Shown here one piece after another: positions 18,697-26,900 of a stretch of DNA of 64,000 bases. Position 1 is the first letter of the stretch, and every line of letters begins with the position of its first letter. Source of the stretch: Dickeya dianthicola NCPPB 453 (GTDB lineage: Bacteria > Pseudomonadota > Gammaproteobacteria > Enterobacterales > Enterobacteriaceae). The position numbers and the translations under genes were made by a program. The notes under the pieces were generated by a model that was not told the origin of the DNA, did not search any database, and was given only the letters and a program-made list of their open reading frames with translations. The stretch is taken from NCBI RefSeq assembly GCF_000365305.1, contig NZ_CM001841.1, positions 1,347,190 through 1,411,189 of the forward strand. Reading direction: 5' to 3'.

Positions 18697-19593
18697 CTAA
18701 AGCACCATGAATAACTCTGGGTTGACCGCCTGACGTCGCGCTTTTTCCAGATGCGTACGCATAAAATCAGCGGCGCTCAGCCGATCGCCCTGTTCCAGAT
18801 AGCGAATGATTTGCAGATGTTCTTCCGCCTGATGTTTCCGCTGCGGGCGAAATCTCTCCTTGCGGTACTCCACCAGCCGCCGCAGCCGAGCCAGATGGCG
18901 GACGGTTTGCAGCAGGAACCGATTGCCGGAGCAGACGGCCAGCGTGTCGTGGAACCCGGAGCTGGTGTCAAACATCTCCATTGCCGTCATGGTCAGGTAA
19001 CCGTCTTCGGCCAGGTGTTCCTGCTGTTTCCGGCAGTTCGCCAGCATCGGTGGGTCAATGTGAAACGTCGCCGACAGCAGCCCGGCCGGTTCGATAATGG
19101 CGCGCAGCGCGTAGCTTTCCTCATAAGCCTCCACCGAATCGATCAGCGGCAGCGTGCGCCAGCCCTGGCCGGCCATGTGTTCCAGCCAGCCTTCCTGCTG
19201 ACAGCGCAGCAATACTTTGCGCAGCACCGGACGGGTCACGCTGAATTCGAGCATCAACTCCATTTCTGAAAATTGTTCCGGTAACTGGCGGGTAATGCGG
19301 CGTTCCGCCAGTTGGCGATAGAGCGGGTCTTCCGCCTGCTCCAGCACTTCGGCGACCAGATCACCCAATTGCGAGGCGTGCTGCGCCAGAAAAAAACCGC
19401 GATTGCGGTCATAGGTCACCATGCCCTTGTCCATCAGGTACTGCATCGCCTGTTTTACCGGCGTGCGCGAGGTGTTGAGCGCCAGCGCCAGCGCCGACTC
19501 GACCAGATGATGGCCCACCGCGAGTTGCTCGCGCCTGATGTAACTGATGACATCGCGCACGATGCGCGCCTGCAAAGGGGTGAGGCTCGTCAT
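18697..19593 (-). CDS. GntR family regulator with two winged helices
   Basis: The 298-residue protein has a GntR winged helix at residues ~1-75 (LTPLQARIVRDVISYIRREQ, TSRTPVKQAMQYLMDKGMV). A second HTH-like segment follows at ~95-150 (FSVTRPVLRKVLLRCQQEGW), then an all-helical FCD-type effector domain (~165-285). Ordinary FadR/FCD regulators have a single winged helix and about 230-250 residues, so the extra unit is notable. It is divergent from the unknown gene at 19823, its likely target. The effector is unknown. Confidence 0.8.
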   Translation of the reverse strand: MTSLTPLQARIVRDVISYIRREQLAVGHHLVESALALALNTSRTPVKQAMQYLMDKGMVTYDRNRGFFLAQHASQLGDLVAEVLEQAEDPLYRQLAERRITRQLPEQFSEMELMLEFSVTRPVLRKVLLRCQQEGWLEHMAGQGWRTLPLIDSVEAYEESYALRAIIEPAGLLSATFHIDPPMLANCRKQQEHLAEDGYLTMTAMEMFDTSSGFHDTLAVCSGNRFLLQTVRHLARLRRLVEYRKERFRPQRKHQAEEHLQIIRYLEQGDRLSAADFMRTHLEKARRQAVNPELFMVL

Positions 19594-19822
19594 GATTCCT
19601 TGCCAGCCAGAGTAAATAGCCGCTGATTATACCTATTACCGGCTGGGCTGACAGTGATGCCGGCCAATTGTTTTTTATTTTACTAAAAGTCACTTAAGGT
19701 GTTAATCCTGCCGATTTTTTTAAAGAAATAAAGGGGCACTTATTTCATTGATTGTATTTTTTTATCATAAAATGCAATATGGTGGCATTCAGAACATTCA
19801 GCGGAAGACGAAGAGAGTGTCA

Positions 19823-20284
19823 GTGACGTCATCAGCCCACCCCTTACTGATTACCGGTCATCCTTTTGAATGGCTGACGATTCCCGGCCTGGGCCGGATA
19901 GCCTGTACGTTCATCCGCCATCAGCCTCCGTTGATGCTGGTGTCGGCGGGAGCCCTGTCGCAATCCGGATCGCTGGCGGACGCGGTAAGCCTGCCGGCGT
20001 GGGAAACGGTCCGCATTTTTGGCGCGGCGGCGCTGTCGCGGTACATCGGGGAAAATGCGCGGCACGGTCAACTGGTGGTGATCGACAGCCCGTTGGACGG
20101 GTCACCCTGCGCGCTGGGGTTCGCCATACTCGGTCGGCAAGGATGGCAGCGTCATGTCGCCGCATCGGCCGAACAGGTTATCAGTCAGGCGGTGCGGCAA
20201 CCCGACACGATCGCCTGCGATCATCTTCCCGCTAGCGTGAACGCGACGTTTTCGTTGATTCACCGCCATCAGCCGCACGGTTGA
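19823..20284 (+). CDS. protein of unknown function divergent from gntR
   Basis: About 153 residues from GTG 19823 (AGAG upstream) or up to 178 from TTG 19748; the start is unsettled. It contains HPFEWLTIPGLGRIACTF and HGQLVVIDSPLDGSPCALGF and has no signal peptide or membrane segment. I recognise no family. Codon use is that of the GC-rich host. It faces away from the double-HTH GntR gene across ~230 bp, so it may be regulated by it. It could be a small enzyme or a binding protein. Confidence 0.55.
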   Translation: MTSSAHPLLITGHPFEWLTIPGLGRIACTFIRHQPPLMLVSAGALSQSGSLADAVSLPAWETVRIFGAAALSRYIGENARHGQLVVIDSPLDGSPCALGFAILGRQGWQRHVAASAEQVISQAVRQPDTIACDHLPASVNATFSLIHRHQPHG

Positions 20285-20446
20285 GCCGGTGACGCGCTGA
20301 GTCCCAACGGGTGCCTGAGCTGGGCGGTGATGTCGTCGAGCAACGGGTAACGGCGTTGACTATTCCTTCGTGATTAAAATACTGTTTTAATTTATGGGCG
20401 AGTTGACTTATGAGCGGACCACCGCGAGATCATCAGGGGAAACAAT

Positions 20447-21589
20447 ATGACAAAACACACAAGACTCATCACATGGGGCGGCATGGCGGCGCTGTTGGCA
20501 ACCAGCCTGTGGCCGCTGGCGTCATCGGCCGTGACCGCGGTGTACGTGTCGGCAGCGGGAGACGGGGAAATCCGCGCCTATACGTTGAATACCCAAAGCG
20601 GCCAGTTAACCGCCACCGGCTCGGTGAGCGCCGGTCCGCAGGTGATGCCGATGGCGCTCAGCCCGGACCAGCGCCATCTGTATGCCGCGGTGCGTAGCAA
20701 GCCGTATACACTGGTCAGTTATGCTATTGACCGGAAAACCGGCGCGCTGAGCCCGGCCGGAACCGCGCCGCTGCCGGACAGCATGGCGTATATTTCCACC
20801 GACCGCAGCGGGCGCTGGCTGCTTAGCGCCTCCTACGGCGGCAACAAGGTGGCGGTCAGCCCGATTGCGGCAGACGGTCGCGTGAGCGCCGAGGCGGTGC
20901 AGGTGGTGCCGACCGGGAAGAATGCGCACAGCATTATTACCGACCGCCAGAACCGGTTTGTGCTGGTCAGCAATCTGGGCAGCGACCAGTTGCAGCAGTT
21001 CCGTTTCGACGCCAAACTCGGTCAATTGACCCCCAATTCTCCGGCCGAGCTGGCGCTGCCGCCGAACAACGGACCGCGTCATTTGGTGCTGTCGTCGGAT
21101 AATCGTACGCTGTACGTCAGTAATGAACTGTCCGGCAAGGTGGCGCGCCTGTCTTTGAATAATATCACCGGCCTGCTGACGCTGCGGGATTACACCGATG
21201 CCCTCCCGGCGGATGCGGGAATGCAACCCGGCACCGTCGACCCCAAAGCGACGGGCATCGATAATCGCCCCAAAATCTGGAGCGCGGACTTGCGGCTGAC
21301 GCCGAACGGCCGTTTCCTGTATGTTTCCGAACGCACCAGCAGCACCCTCAGCCTGCTGCAGGTGATGCCCAGGAGCGGTCAACTGCGTTATGTGACGCGC
21401 TATCCCACTGAAACCCAGCCGCGCGGTATCCAGGTCGATCCCAGCGGTCGTTACCTGATCGCCAGCGGTGAAAAATCCGATCAGCTGTCGGTGTATCGCA
21501 TCAACCAAACCAGCGGTGCATTGACGCTGACCGGCCGTTTCCCGACGGGTAAAGGCGCCAACTGGATTGAAATCGTCACGCTGCCGTAA
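20447..21589 (+). CDS. secreted lactonase-family beta-propeller
   Basis: The 380-residue protein has a signal peptide (residues 1-28, ending PLASSAV) and then seven-bladed propeller repeats with recurring S-x-D-x-R-x-L-Y-V/L units (SPDQRHLYAA, STDRSGRWLLSA, SSDNRTLYVS, DPSGRYLIAS). This is the Pgl/YbhE-like lactonase family. Cytosolic Pgl hydrolyses 6-phosphogluconolactone, but export to the periplasm makes another lactone or substrate likely. An AGGGGAAAC ribosome-binding site precedes ATG 20447. Likely monocistronic, with a hairpin downstream. Confidence 0.8.
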   Translation: MTKHTRLITWGGMAALLATSLWPLASSAVTAVYVSAAGDGEIRAYTLNTQSGQLTATGSVSAGPQVMPMALSPDQRHLYAAVRSKPYTLVSYAIDRKTGALSPAGTAPLPDSMAYISTDRSGRWLLSASYGGNKVAVSPIAADGRVSAEAVQVVPTGKNAHSIITDRQNRFVLVSNLGSDQLQQFRFDAKLGQLTPNSPAELALPPNNGPRHLVLSSDNRTLYVSNELSGKVARLSLNNITGLLTLRDYTDALPADAGMQPGTVDPKATGIDNRPKIWSADLRLTPNGRFLYVSERTSSTLSLLQVMPRSGQLRYVTRYPTETQPRGIQVDPSGRYLIASGEKSDQLSVYRINQTSGALTLTGRFPTGKGANWIEIVTLP

Positions 21590-21642
21590 GCCGTAAATAG
21601 ACGGAGTAGCGCCGGTGTGCGGTAAAACGCCGTTGATGCATG

Positions 21643-21667
21643 AACCCCGCCCTGAACGGGCGGGGTT
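21643..21667. terminator. hairpin between convergent lactonase and dps genes
   Basis: AACCCCGCCC-TGAAC-GGGCGGGGTT is a ten-base-pair stem between two converging genes, with weak T tracts on either side. It is probably a bidirectional terminator. Confidence 0.6.
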
Positions 21668-21689
21668 GTGATGGGGTGTCAGGCCGGGG

Positions 21690-22175
21690 TTATTTCAGGT
21701 AGGCGTTGAACATCCAGATCTGTTTTTCCTGTTCTTTGATGTAATCGGTCATCAGCGACGCGGTGCCTTCATCGCTGGCCTCCGCCGCCAGCGGCAGGAT
21801 TTCCCGCTGTTGTTGCAGCAACACGGCGTAACCGGCCAGCAACCCCTCCAGCGTTTTTTTGCCGTCGGTAGCGTTGACGTCTTCTTTGATGTCCGCCACT
21901 TTCAGGTAATCGCTGTAGGCATGCAGCGGTTGTCCGCCCAGCGCCAGAATACGTTCCGCCAGTTCGTCGATTTTCAACAGCAGTTCGTTGTAAATTTCCT
22001 CAAATTTGGCGTGAAGTTCGAAAAAGGCCGCACCGGCAATATTCCAGTGATAACCGCGCACATTCATGTAAAGAATCTGGTAGTTGGCCAACAAGGTGTT
22101 CAGTTTGGCGGTAATCTTTTCAGACTGCTGCGCATCCAGACCAATCGGGCTCTTTTTCTTTTTACTGCCTGACAT
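21690..22175 (-). CDS. dps: Dps-family ferritin-like protein
   Basis: The 161-residue four-helix-bundle protein has YHWNIAGAAFFELHAKFEEIYNEL, which includes the inter-subunit ferroxidase His and acidic ligands of Dps. It would assemble into 12-mers that oxidise and store iron with peroxide, protecting DNA. The N-terminus (SGSKKKKS) is lysine-rich and may bind DNA. The sequence differs from classical E. coli Dps, so the symbol marks family membership rather than strict orthology. GGAGAG precedes the ATG on the minus strand. Likely monocistronic. Confidence 0.85.
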   Translation of the reverse strand: MSGSKKKKSPIGLDAQQSEKITAKLNTLLANYQILYMNVRGYHWNIAGAAFFELHAKFEEIYNELLLKIDELAERILALGGQPLHAYSDYLKVADIKEDVNATDGKKTLEGLLAGYAVLLQQQREILPLAAEASDEGTASLMTDYIKEQEKQIWMFNAYLK

Positions 22176-22422
22176 ATAACGCTCTCCTTTCTGTCAATCG
22201 CGTGTTGGTTCGCCATGAACATCAGTCCGGCCTGTGTTCGTTGGCCGGGCAGCGTGACGGCTTTTTCATCATAGATCAGAAACCCCGGTCCTATCTCCAC
22301 CGGGTGGGCTGGCTCATCATTTATAAAACGATTCTGTGAATAAACGTTTGCGGCGTGTCAATTTTTCGAAGCAGCGGACCATCCAGCCGCCGGCGTGTGG
22401 TTACCGGCGACGCGGGGCGGGT

Positions 22423-23334
22423 TCAGGGCAGGCGGCCCAGAAACTCACCGACCACCGCCATGCAGGCGGCGCGCTCTTCCACATGCGGCATGTGGCTGGA
22501 GTGCTTAAATATCACCCATTCGCTGTTACGGATACGATCGGCGAAGGGTTGCACCACCTCGGGGGCGGCTTCGTCGTACTCGCCGGATATCAGTAAGGTC
22601 GGCACGTTGATGGCGTGGAGGCGATCGATGATGCTCCAGTCTTTCATGGAGCCGATTACGTGGAACTCGGTCGGCCCGTTCATGGCGTGGTAGACGGTCG
22701 GGTCGTTGTTCATGGCGGCGAAGGTGCGCTTCACCTCGTCCGGCCAGGGATCAAGCCGGCAAACATGGCGCTGGTAGAAGACCTGACTGGCGGCGCGATA
22801 GGCATCGCTGTCCAGCGTGCCGGCCTGTTCATGAGCCAGCAGCGTGGCCTGTATCGCTGGCGGCAGCGCGGCGCGCAACCGGGCGGCGGCCGACAGCCAC
22901 AGCGGCATGGACGCGGGCGAGTTGGCAATCACCACTCCCTGTAAGCCAGCCGGTTGCCGCACGGCGTGTTCCGCCGCCAACATGCCTCCCCACGATTGCC
23001 CCAGCAACGCGTAGCGCTGTGCGATGCCAAGATGGCGCAGCAGGTTGTCCAGTTCATCCAGAAACAGCGCCACCTGCCAGAATCCGGTAGGCTTGTCGCG
23101 TAAATGGGTGGAGCGGCCGTTGCCTGTCTGGTCGTAATGGATCACCGCCCGGCCGGTTTGGGCGAGATCGCGAAACGCGTCCACGTAGTCGTGGGTGCAA
23201 CCCGGGCCGCCGTGCGCCACCACCAGCGGCGTCAGCGGCGAGGCGAGATCGCCACAGACCCGATACCAGGTCCGGTACTCGCGAAAAGGGGCATACCCCT
23301 CACAGACGTTGTACTTGTTGTACTTGTTGTACAT
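22423..23334 (-). CDS. pip: proline iminopeptidase (PipA-type alpha/beta hydrolase)
   Basis: The 303-residue cytoplasmic peptidase removes N-terminal proline or similar residues from peptides. Motifs: HGGPG near residue 41 (oxyanion hole), nucleophile Ser114 in [10 protein letters not shown], Asp254 in SGEYDEAAP and His281 in SSHMPH. ATG 23334 is chosen because AAGGGA lies six bases before it; the longer frame up to 23487 lacks such support. A 9-bp direct repeat encodes the odd N-terminus YNKYNKYN. A plant-responsive LuxR lies 630 bp upstream on the same strand, the arrangement seen for xccR/pip, oryR/pip and pipR/pipA. A candidate operator is at 23393. Confidence 0.88.
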   Translation of the reverse strand: MYNKYNKYNVCEGYAPFREYRTWYRVCGDLASPLTPLVVAHGGPGCTHDYVDAFRDLAQTGRAVIHYDQTGNGRSTHLRDKPTGFWQVALFLDELDNLLRHLGIAQRYALLGQSWGGMLAAEHAVRQPAGLQGVVIANSPASMPLWLSAAARLRAALPPAIQATLLAHEQAGTLDSDAYRAASQVFYQRHVCRLDPWPDEVKRTFAAMNNDPTVYHAMNGPTEFHVIGSMKDWSIIDRLHAINVPTLLISGEYDEAAPEVVQPFADRIRNSEWVIFKHSSHMPHVEERAACMAVVGEFLGRLP

Positions 23335-23392
23335 GGCGCATCCCTTTTTCATGATGAATAGGCACACGCTACCGCTGGTGCATGGCGGTGAA

Positions 23393-23414
23393 TAGCTAGC
23401 AGAAATACGAGGTT
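23393..23414 (-). promoter_or_regulatory. candidate LuxR-solo operator upstream of pip
   Basis: Read in the direction of pip, the site contains TATTTCTGCTAGCTA preceded by AACC. It matches 12 of 15 bases of CATTTCTACTAACTA upstream of the ABC operon at 24897, which is preceded by AACTAG, in the same orientation to its gene. It lies 59-80 bp before the pip start. Assignment to the LuxR is inference. Confidence 0.45.
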
Positions 23415-23551
23415 GTACCATGACGGCGGGATACGCCCGCCGGCGCGCCTGAACAGCAAGGTATTCCTGATAAGCGGTATTATTCACGCCGCTTTACTTA
23501 TCCGTTCATTATTGACTGGTTATATTTGTTCGTCTGATATAAATGGGATTT

Positions 23552-23674
23552 TATACCCTAAATAATTCGAGTTGCAGGAAGGCGACGACGCAGCGAATCC
23601 CCGAAGGAGCGAGGCCCAGGGATGGGCCGAGTAATAAAGCCAACGCACCTGCCACTTGAAGTATGACGGGTATA
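23552..23674. repeat. ERIC element (~123 bp)
   Basis: Ends TATACCCTAAATAATTCGAG and CACTTGAAGTATGACGGGTA are intact. The centre reads CGAATCCCCGAAGGAGCGAG and then GGCCCAGGGATGGGCC, shared with the ERIC at 7.6 kb, so these two are a sub-variant. Confidence 0.9.
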
Positions 23675-23680
23675 GAAACT

Positions 23681-24046
23681 ATGCCGAATCCTTTTACGGC
23701 GTCATGGAGCCGGAACGGTAATCTTTTATGTCATGGACACTGGATCATTCATTATCAGGAACCTGCGTTTGAATTACCGGAAAAATACCGTGAGCAGCAT
23801 TTGGGAACGCTGGGTATTTATTCGGTGATTGATCCGGATGATGAGCTCTATCGGGAAGGGCGGGATGAAGATGACTGGATTCTGGAAAACGTCGACTGGC
23901 TGGCGGACAGTTTCGAACTGCACCAGCTGCGCCGGGTGTATGTGACGGCGCTAAGGCGTGGCTGTGTTACAGCAGCCGGTAATGCATCGCCCGCACCACC
24001 GCCTGTACGCGATTGCTGGCGCCGAGCTTACGGGCGGCGTTATTGA
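23681..24046 (+). CDS. hypothetical protein converging on the luxR gene
   Basis: A 121-codon frame starts at ATG 23681, seven bases after the ERIC. Residues ~1-90 look like a real protein (HWIIHYQEPAFELPEKYREQ, then an acidic stretch EDDWILENVDWLADSFELHQ). The final ~30 codons overlap the 3' end of the convergent luxR gene and look like reverse-strand composition. The true gene may once have ended near 23960 and lost its stop. I recognise no family. No clear ribosome-binding site remains because the ERIC borders the start. Confidence 0.4.
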   Translation: MPNPFTASWSRNGNLLCHGHWIIHYQEPAFELPEKYREQHLGTLGIYSVIDPDDELYREGRDEDDWILENVDWLADSFELHQLRRVYVTALRRGCVTAAGNASPAPPPVRDCWRRAYGRRY

Positions 24047-24818
24047 GATGCAGGTTGACGGTCGCCAGCGAGCGATGCAGTTTCCGGGCGATCTCCTTGG
24101 CGGTCAGCCCTTCCGCCGACCAGGCCAGACACTCCTGCTCGCGCGGGCTGAGATGCATATGGCGGCAGTGATGCCAGGCTTGGTCGAACAACGGGAACAC
24201 GTGCTCCTGGAAGGTGTGCGTCAGCAGTCCCATACGCGCCAGCACCGTCTCAATCTCGTTGTCGGTATCAAGCCCGGTGTGGATGGCGGTGACGGTGACG
24301 AAGCCGCCTTTGGGCAGGTGCAGCGGCACCGTGACGCCGCACCGCATATTATGGTTCTGCATATAGTGGGAAACCGGGCGGTGCTGTTCGTTCAGCACCC
24401 GGTGCAGCGAGGTGTTCTCCGGGCGACAGTAGGACCAGGTGAACGGCGCGCAACTGCCGAGGGCGTGGATTTGTACCGGGTCGACCTGATAGTAACCGCT
24501 CTGGCACCATAGCGACACCATGTCATCCGGCACATTACGGGTGCGCAACAGCGAAGGGGTGATCAGATCGCCTTCCAGCGAGAGCGGGACCGGCGTGTAG
24601 TCGTAAATCAGCGCGTCAAATCCCAGTTGCCGCACGTCGTCGTACAATTGCCCGAAGGCCGATTCGAACGCCGCCGCCCTGCGATGGTCGCTGTCATGGA
24701 CGGCAAGCCGGGCGGTGGTTTCTCCGCGAAGGGCGGCGTTCCTGACTGCGGCTGCTTTTTCGCTCACGGCGAATTCCCCGCTCACGGCTGCTTTTTCGCT
24801 CACGTCTGTCCTCCCCAT
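23967..24818 (-). CDS. LuxR solo of the plant-signal (OryR/XccR/PipR) group
   Basis: The 283-residue regulator has an autoinducer-binding domain (~55-205) and a C-terminal LuxR helix-turn-helix (LSPREQECLAWSAEGLTAKEI near 223-243). Against TraR the signature sites are M100 (W57), W104 (Y61), D113, P114 (in YYQVDP), W128 (W85) and G161 (G113). Met and Trp at the first two sites mark receptors that ignore acyl-homoserine lactones and answer plant compounds or peptides. No luxI is in the window. Pip and a peptide ABC transporter flank it, as in Pseudomonas GM79 pipR. A 19-bp repeat 36 bp apart gives a repetitive N-terminus; GTG 24767 with GGGGA upstream is an alternative start. Confidence 0.88.
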   Translation of the reverse strand: MGRTDVSEKAAVSGEFAVSEKAAAVRNAALRGETTARLAVHDSDHRRAAAFESAFGQLYDDVRQLGFDALIYDYTPVPLSLEGDLITPSLLRTRNVPDDMVSLWCQSGYYQVDPVQIHALGSCAPFTWSYCRPENTSLHRVLNEQHRPVSHYMQNHNMRCGVTVPLHLPKGGFVTVTAIHTGLDTDNEIETVLARMGLLTHTFQEHVFPLFDQAWHHCRHMHLSPREQECLAWSAEGLTAKEIARKLHRSLATVNLHLNNAARKLGASNRVQAVVRAMHYRLL

Positions 24819-24896
24819 TACGGTGCTGATACCGACAAACCCCGACGTTTATTGCCTGAATTAATGCAATTTGGGTGCCAGTTGGTTGCGCGCAAA

Positions 24897-24917
24897 AACT
24901 AGCATTTCTACTAACTA
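24897..24917 (+). promoter_or_regulatory. candidate LuxR-solo operator between luxR and the ABC operon
   Basis: CATTTCTACTAACTA preceded by AACTAG resembles the pip upstream site at 23393 in sequence and orientation to the ABC genes. It lies 79 bp from the luxR start and 194 bp before the first ABC gene, so it could act on both. An imperfect TAG-N8-CTA dyad is visible. Confidence 0.45.
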
Positions 24918-25110
24918 CCCAGCGCGGTGAGCGACCGCTAGCGTAAATGCCAGTGCCGGATTAACGCGGTGTTAATAGAGGTCTTTATGCGCCAGTCTCA
25001 CCACGATCGCGCGGTTATTCCCCGCCGGCCTTGTTACGCCGTCCTGGCTTCGATAACGCCGACGCCGGGCAGAATGCACTGTTTGTGTGCAACTGGGCGG
25101 GGGAAATAAC

Positions 25111-26049
25111 ATGCACCGTTACCGTTTTTTATTGTTGCGTCCGTTGCAGATGTTGCCGGTGTTGTTCGGCATCAGTCTGATCACTTTCTTGCTGGTGCGG
25201 GCCATTCCCGGCGATCCGGCGCGTCTGCTGTTGGGAATCCGCAGCACGCCGGACGCCATCGCCCGCATTCGCGCCCAGTACGGCCTGGATGAGCCGGTCT
25301 GGCTGCAATATTTCTACTTTCTGCGCAATCTGCTGCGCGGCGAAATGGGGCGTTCTATCGTCTACAAGATAGACACCCTGCCGCTGGTGGCGTCCCGGGT
25401 CGAGCCGACGCTGCTGCTGGTGCTGGGCAGCGTGCTGATGGCCCTGTTGCTGGCCGTTGCGCTGGCGACGCTGGCAGCCCGTCATCACGGCGGGTTGGTG
25501 GATCAGCTTATTCGGCTGGTGTCCACTGCCGGACTGGGGTTTCCCGCGTTCTGGCTGGGGATCATGCTGATTTTGTTGTTCAGTCTGCGGCTGGGCTGGT
25601 TTCCGGTATCGGGTTATGGCGGCAACTGGGCTGAGCGGTTGCACCACCTGTTCCTGCCATGCCTGACGGTGGCGCTGGCGTTATCGGCGGTGCTGACCCG
25701 CAATTTGCGCGTCAGCCTGCTGGCGGAGCTCAAAAGCGATTATGTGGCGGCGGCTCGCGCCCGGGGTCAGCCGGAGCGGCGGATTTTCTGGCGACACGTG
25801 GTGCCGAATTCGCTGGTGCCGATGCTTAACCTGCTGGCGGTGAATATCGGTTGGCTGATTGGCGGCACGGTGGTGATCGAAAGCGTGTTTGCGTTGCCCG
25901 GTATGGGACAACTGCTGGTTCGGGCGATTTTCAGCCGTGATTACCTGGTGGTGCAGGGGGTCGTGATGCTGTTTGCCGTCGCCACCGTGACGGTCAACCT
26001 GCTGGCCGACCTGCTGACGGTGGCGCTTGATCCGAGGATTCGCTTATGA
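25111..26049 (+). CDS. peptide ABC transporter permease, DppB-like
   Basis: The 312-residue integral membrane protein starts RPLQMLPVLFGISLITFLLV and has six hydrophobic segments with the permease EAA-type loop DYVAAARARGQPERRIFWRHVVPNSL near residue 210. It forms half of the channel of a dipeptide/oligopeptide importer. ATG 25111 with CGGGGGA eight bases upstream is preferred to GTG 25087. The next gene starts within its stop (ATGA). It is the first gene of a five-gene operon next to a plant-signal LuxR and pip. That context suggests uptake of the peptide-like signal or substrate, which is an inference. Confidence 0.88.
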   Translation: MHRYRFLLLRPLQMLPVLFGISLITFLLVRAIPGDPARLLLGIRSTPDAIARIRAQYGLDEPVWLQYFYFLRNLLRGEMGRSIVYKIDTLPLVASRVEPTLLLVLGSVLMALLLAVALATLAARHHGGLVDQLIRLVSTAGLGFPAFWLGIMLILLFSLRLGWFPVSGYGGNWAERLHHLFLPCLTVALALSAVLTRNLRVSLLAELKSDYVAAARARGQPERRIFWRHVVPNSLVPMLNLLAVNIGWLIGGTVVIESVFALPGMGQLLVRAIFSRDYLVVQGVVMLFAVATVTVNLLADLLTVALDPRIRL

Positions 26050-26900
26050 GCCGGGCCGCTTTCGCGGTGTTCGCGCGCTTCACCCCGGCGCGCTGGCGAC
26101 CTCGGCAGCCTGCGTTGTTGGCAGGCATGACGATTCTGCTGTGCTGGGTTCTGGTGGCGTTGCTGGCGCCGTGGGTAGCGCCGTTCGACCCGATAGCGCA
26201 AGACCCGTCGGCCAGCCTGCAACCGCCGGGCGGCGTCCATCCGTTCGGTACGGATAACTACGGCCGCGACATCTTCTCCCGCGTAATGTGGGCCAGCCGC
26301 ATCGACCTGCAAATCAGCCTGTTGGGGGTGGTGTTCCCGTTTTGCATCGGCACGCTGCTGGGAGCGCTGTCGGGTTACCTCGGCGGCCTGACCGACACCC
26401 TGGTGATGCGGGTGATCGACGTGGTGCTGGCGTTCCCGTTTCTGGTGCTGATGCTGGCTATTATCGCGGTGCTGGGGCCGGGGCTGCTCAGTTTCTATAT
26501 CGCGATGGCGATGGTGGGCTGGGTGTCCTACGCCCGGCTGGTGCGCGCGCAGGTGCTGACGCTCAGGCAGCGCGACTACATTCTGGCGGCTCGCAGCCTG
26601 GGCTACAGCCACTGGCGGGTGTTGTTCATCCACCTGTTGCCGAATGCGCTGACCAGTTCGCTGGTGTTTTCGATGTCCGACTGCGTGCTGGTGCTGCTCA
26701 GCGGCGCGGCCATCAGTTATCTCGGGCTGGGGGTGCAGCCGCCGCTGGCGGAGTGGGGCGTAATGGTGGCGGAAGGGCAGAGTTTTATTACGACGGCATG
26801 GTGGATGACCACCTTTCCCGGACTGGCGATCGTACTGCTGGCGATGGGCTTCAGCCTGCTGGCGGATGGTCTGGGCGAACGACTGGGAGCGCGGCCATGA
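26046..26900 (+). CDS. peptide ABC transporter permease, DppC-like
   Basis: The 284-residue permease pairs with the preceding DppB-like gene. It has the N-terminal cytoplasmic and first membrane segment, then HPFGTDNYGRDIFSRVMWA, a hallmark of DppC/OppC proteins. The coupling loop DYILAARSLGYSHWRVLFIHLLPN lies near residue 180. Its ATG overlaps the upstream stop by an ATGA junction, and its own stop overlaps the next start in the same way, indicating tight translational coupling. The peptide specificity cannot be read from this subunit. Confidence 0.88.
   Translation: MSRAAFAVFARFTPARWRPRQPALLAGMTILLCWVLVALLAPWVAPFDPIAQDPSASLQPPGGVHPFGTDNYGRDIFSRVMWASRIDLQISLLGVVFPFCIGTLLGALSGYLGGLTDTLVMRVIDVVLAFPFLVLMLAIIAVLGPGLLSFYIAMAMVGWVSYARLVRAQVLTLRQRDYILAARSLGYSHWRVLFIHLLPNALTSSLVFSMSDCVLVLLSGAAISYLGLGVQPPLAEWGVMVAEGQSFITTAWWMTTFPGLAIVLLAMGFSLLADGLGERLGARP

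Noticed and set aside
23967..24818. AHL quorum-sensing receptor of the ExpR/VirR type
   Set aside because: The W57 and Y61 positions are Met and Trp and no luxI is nearby, which argues against AHL binding.
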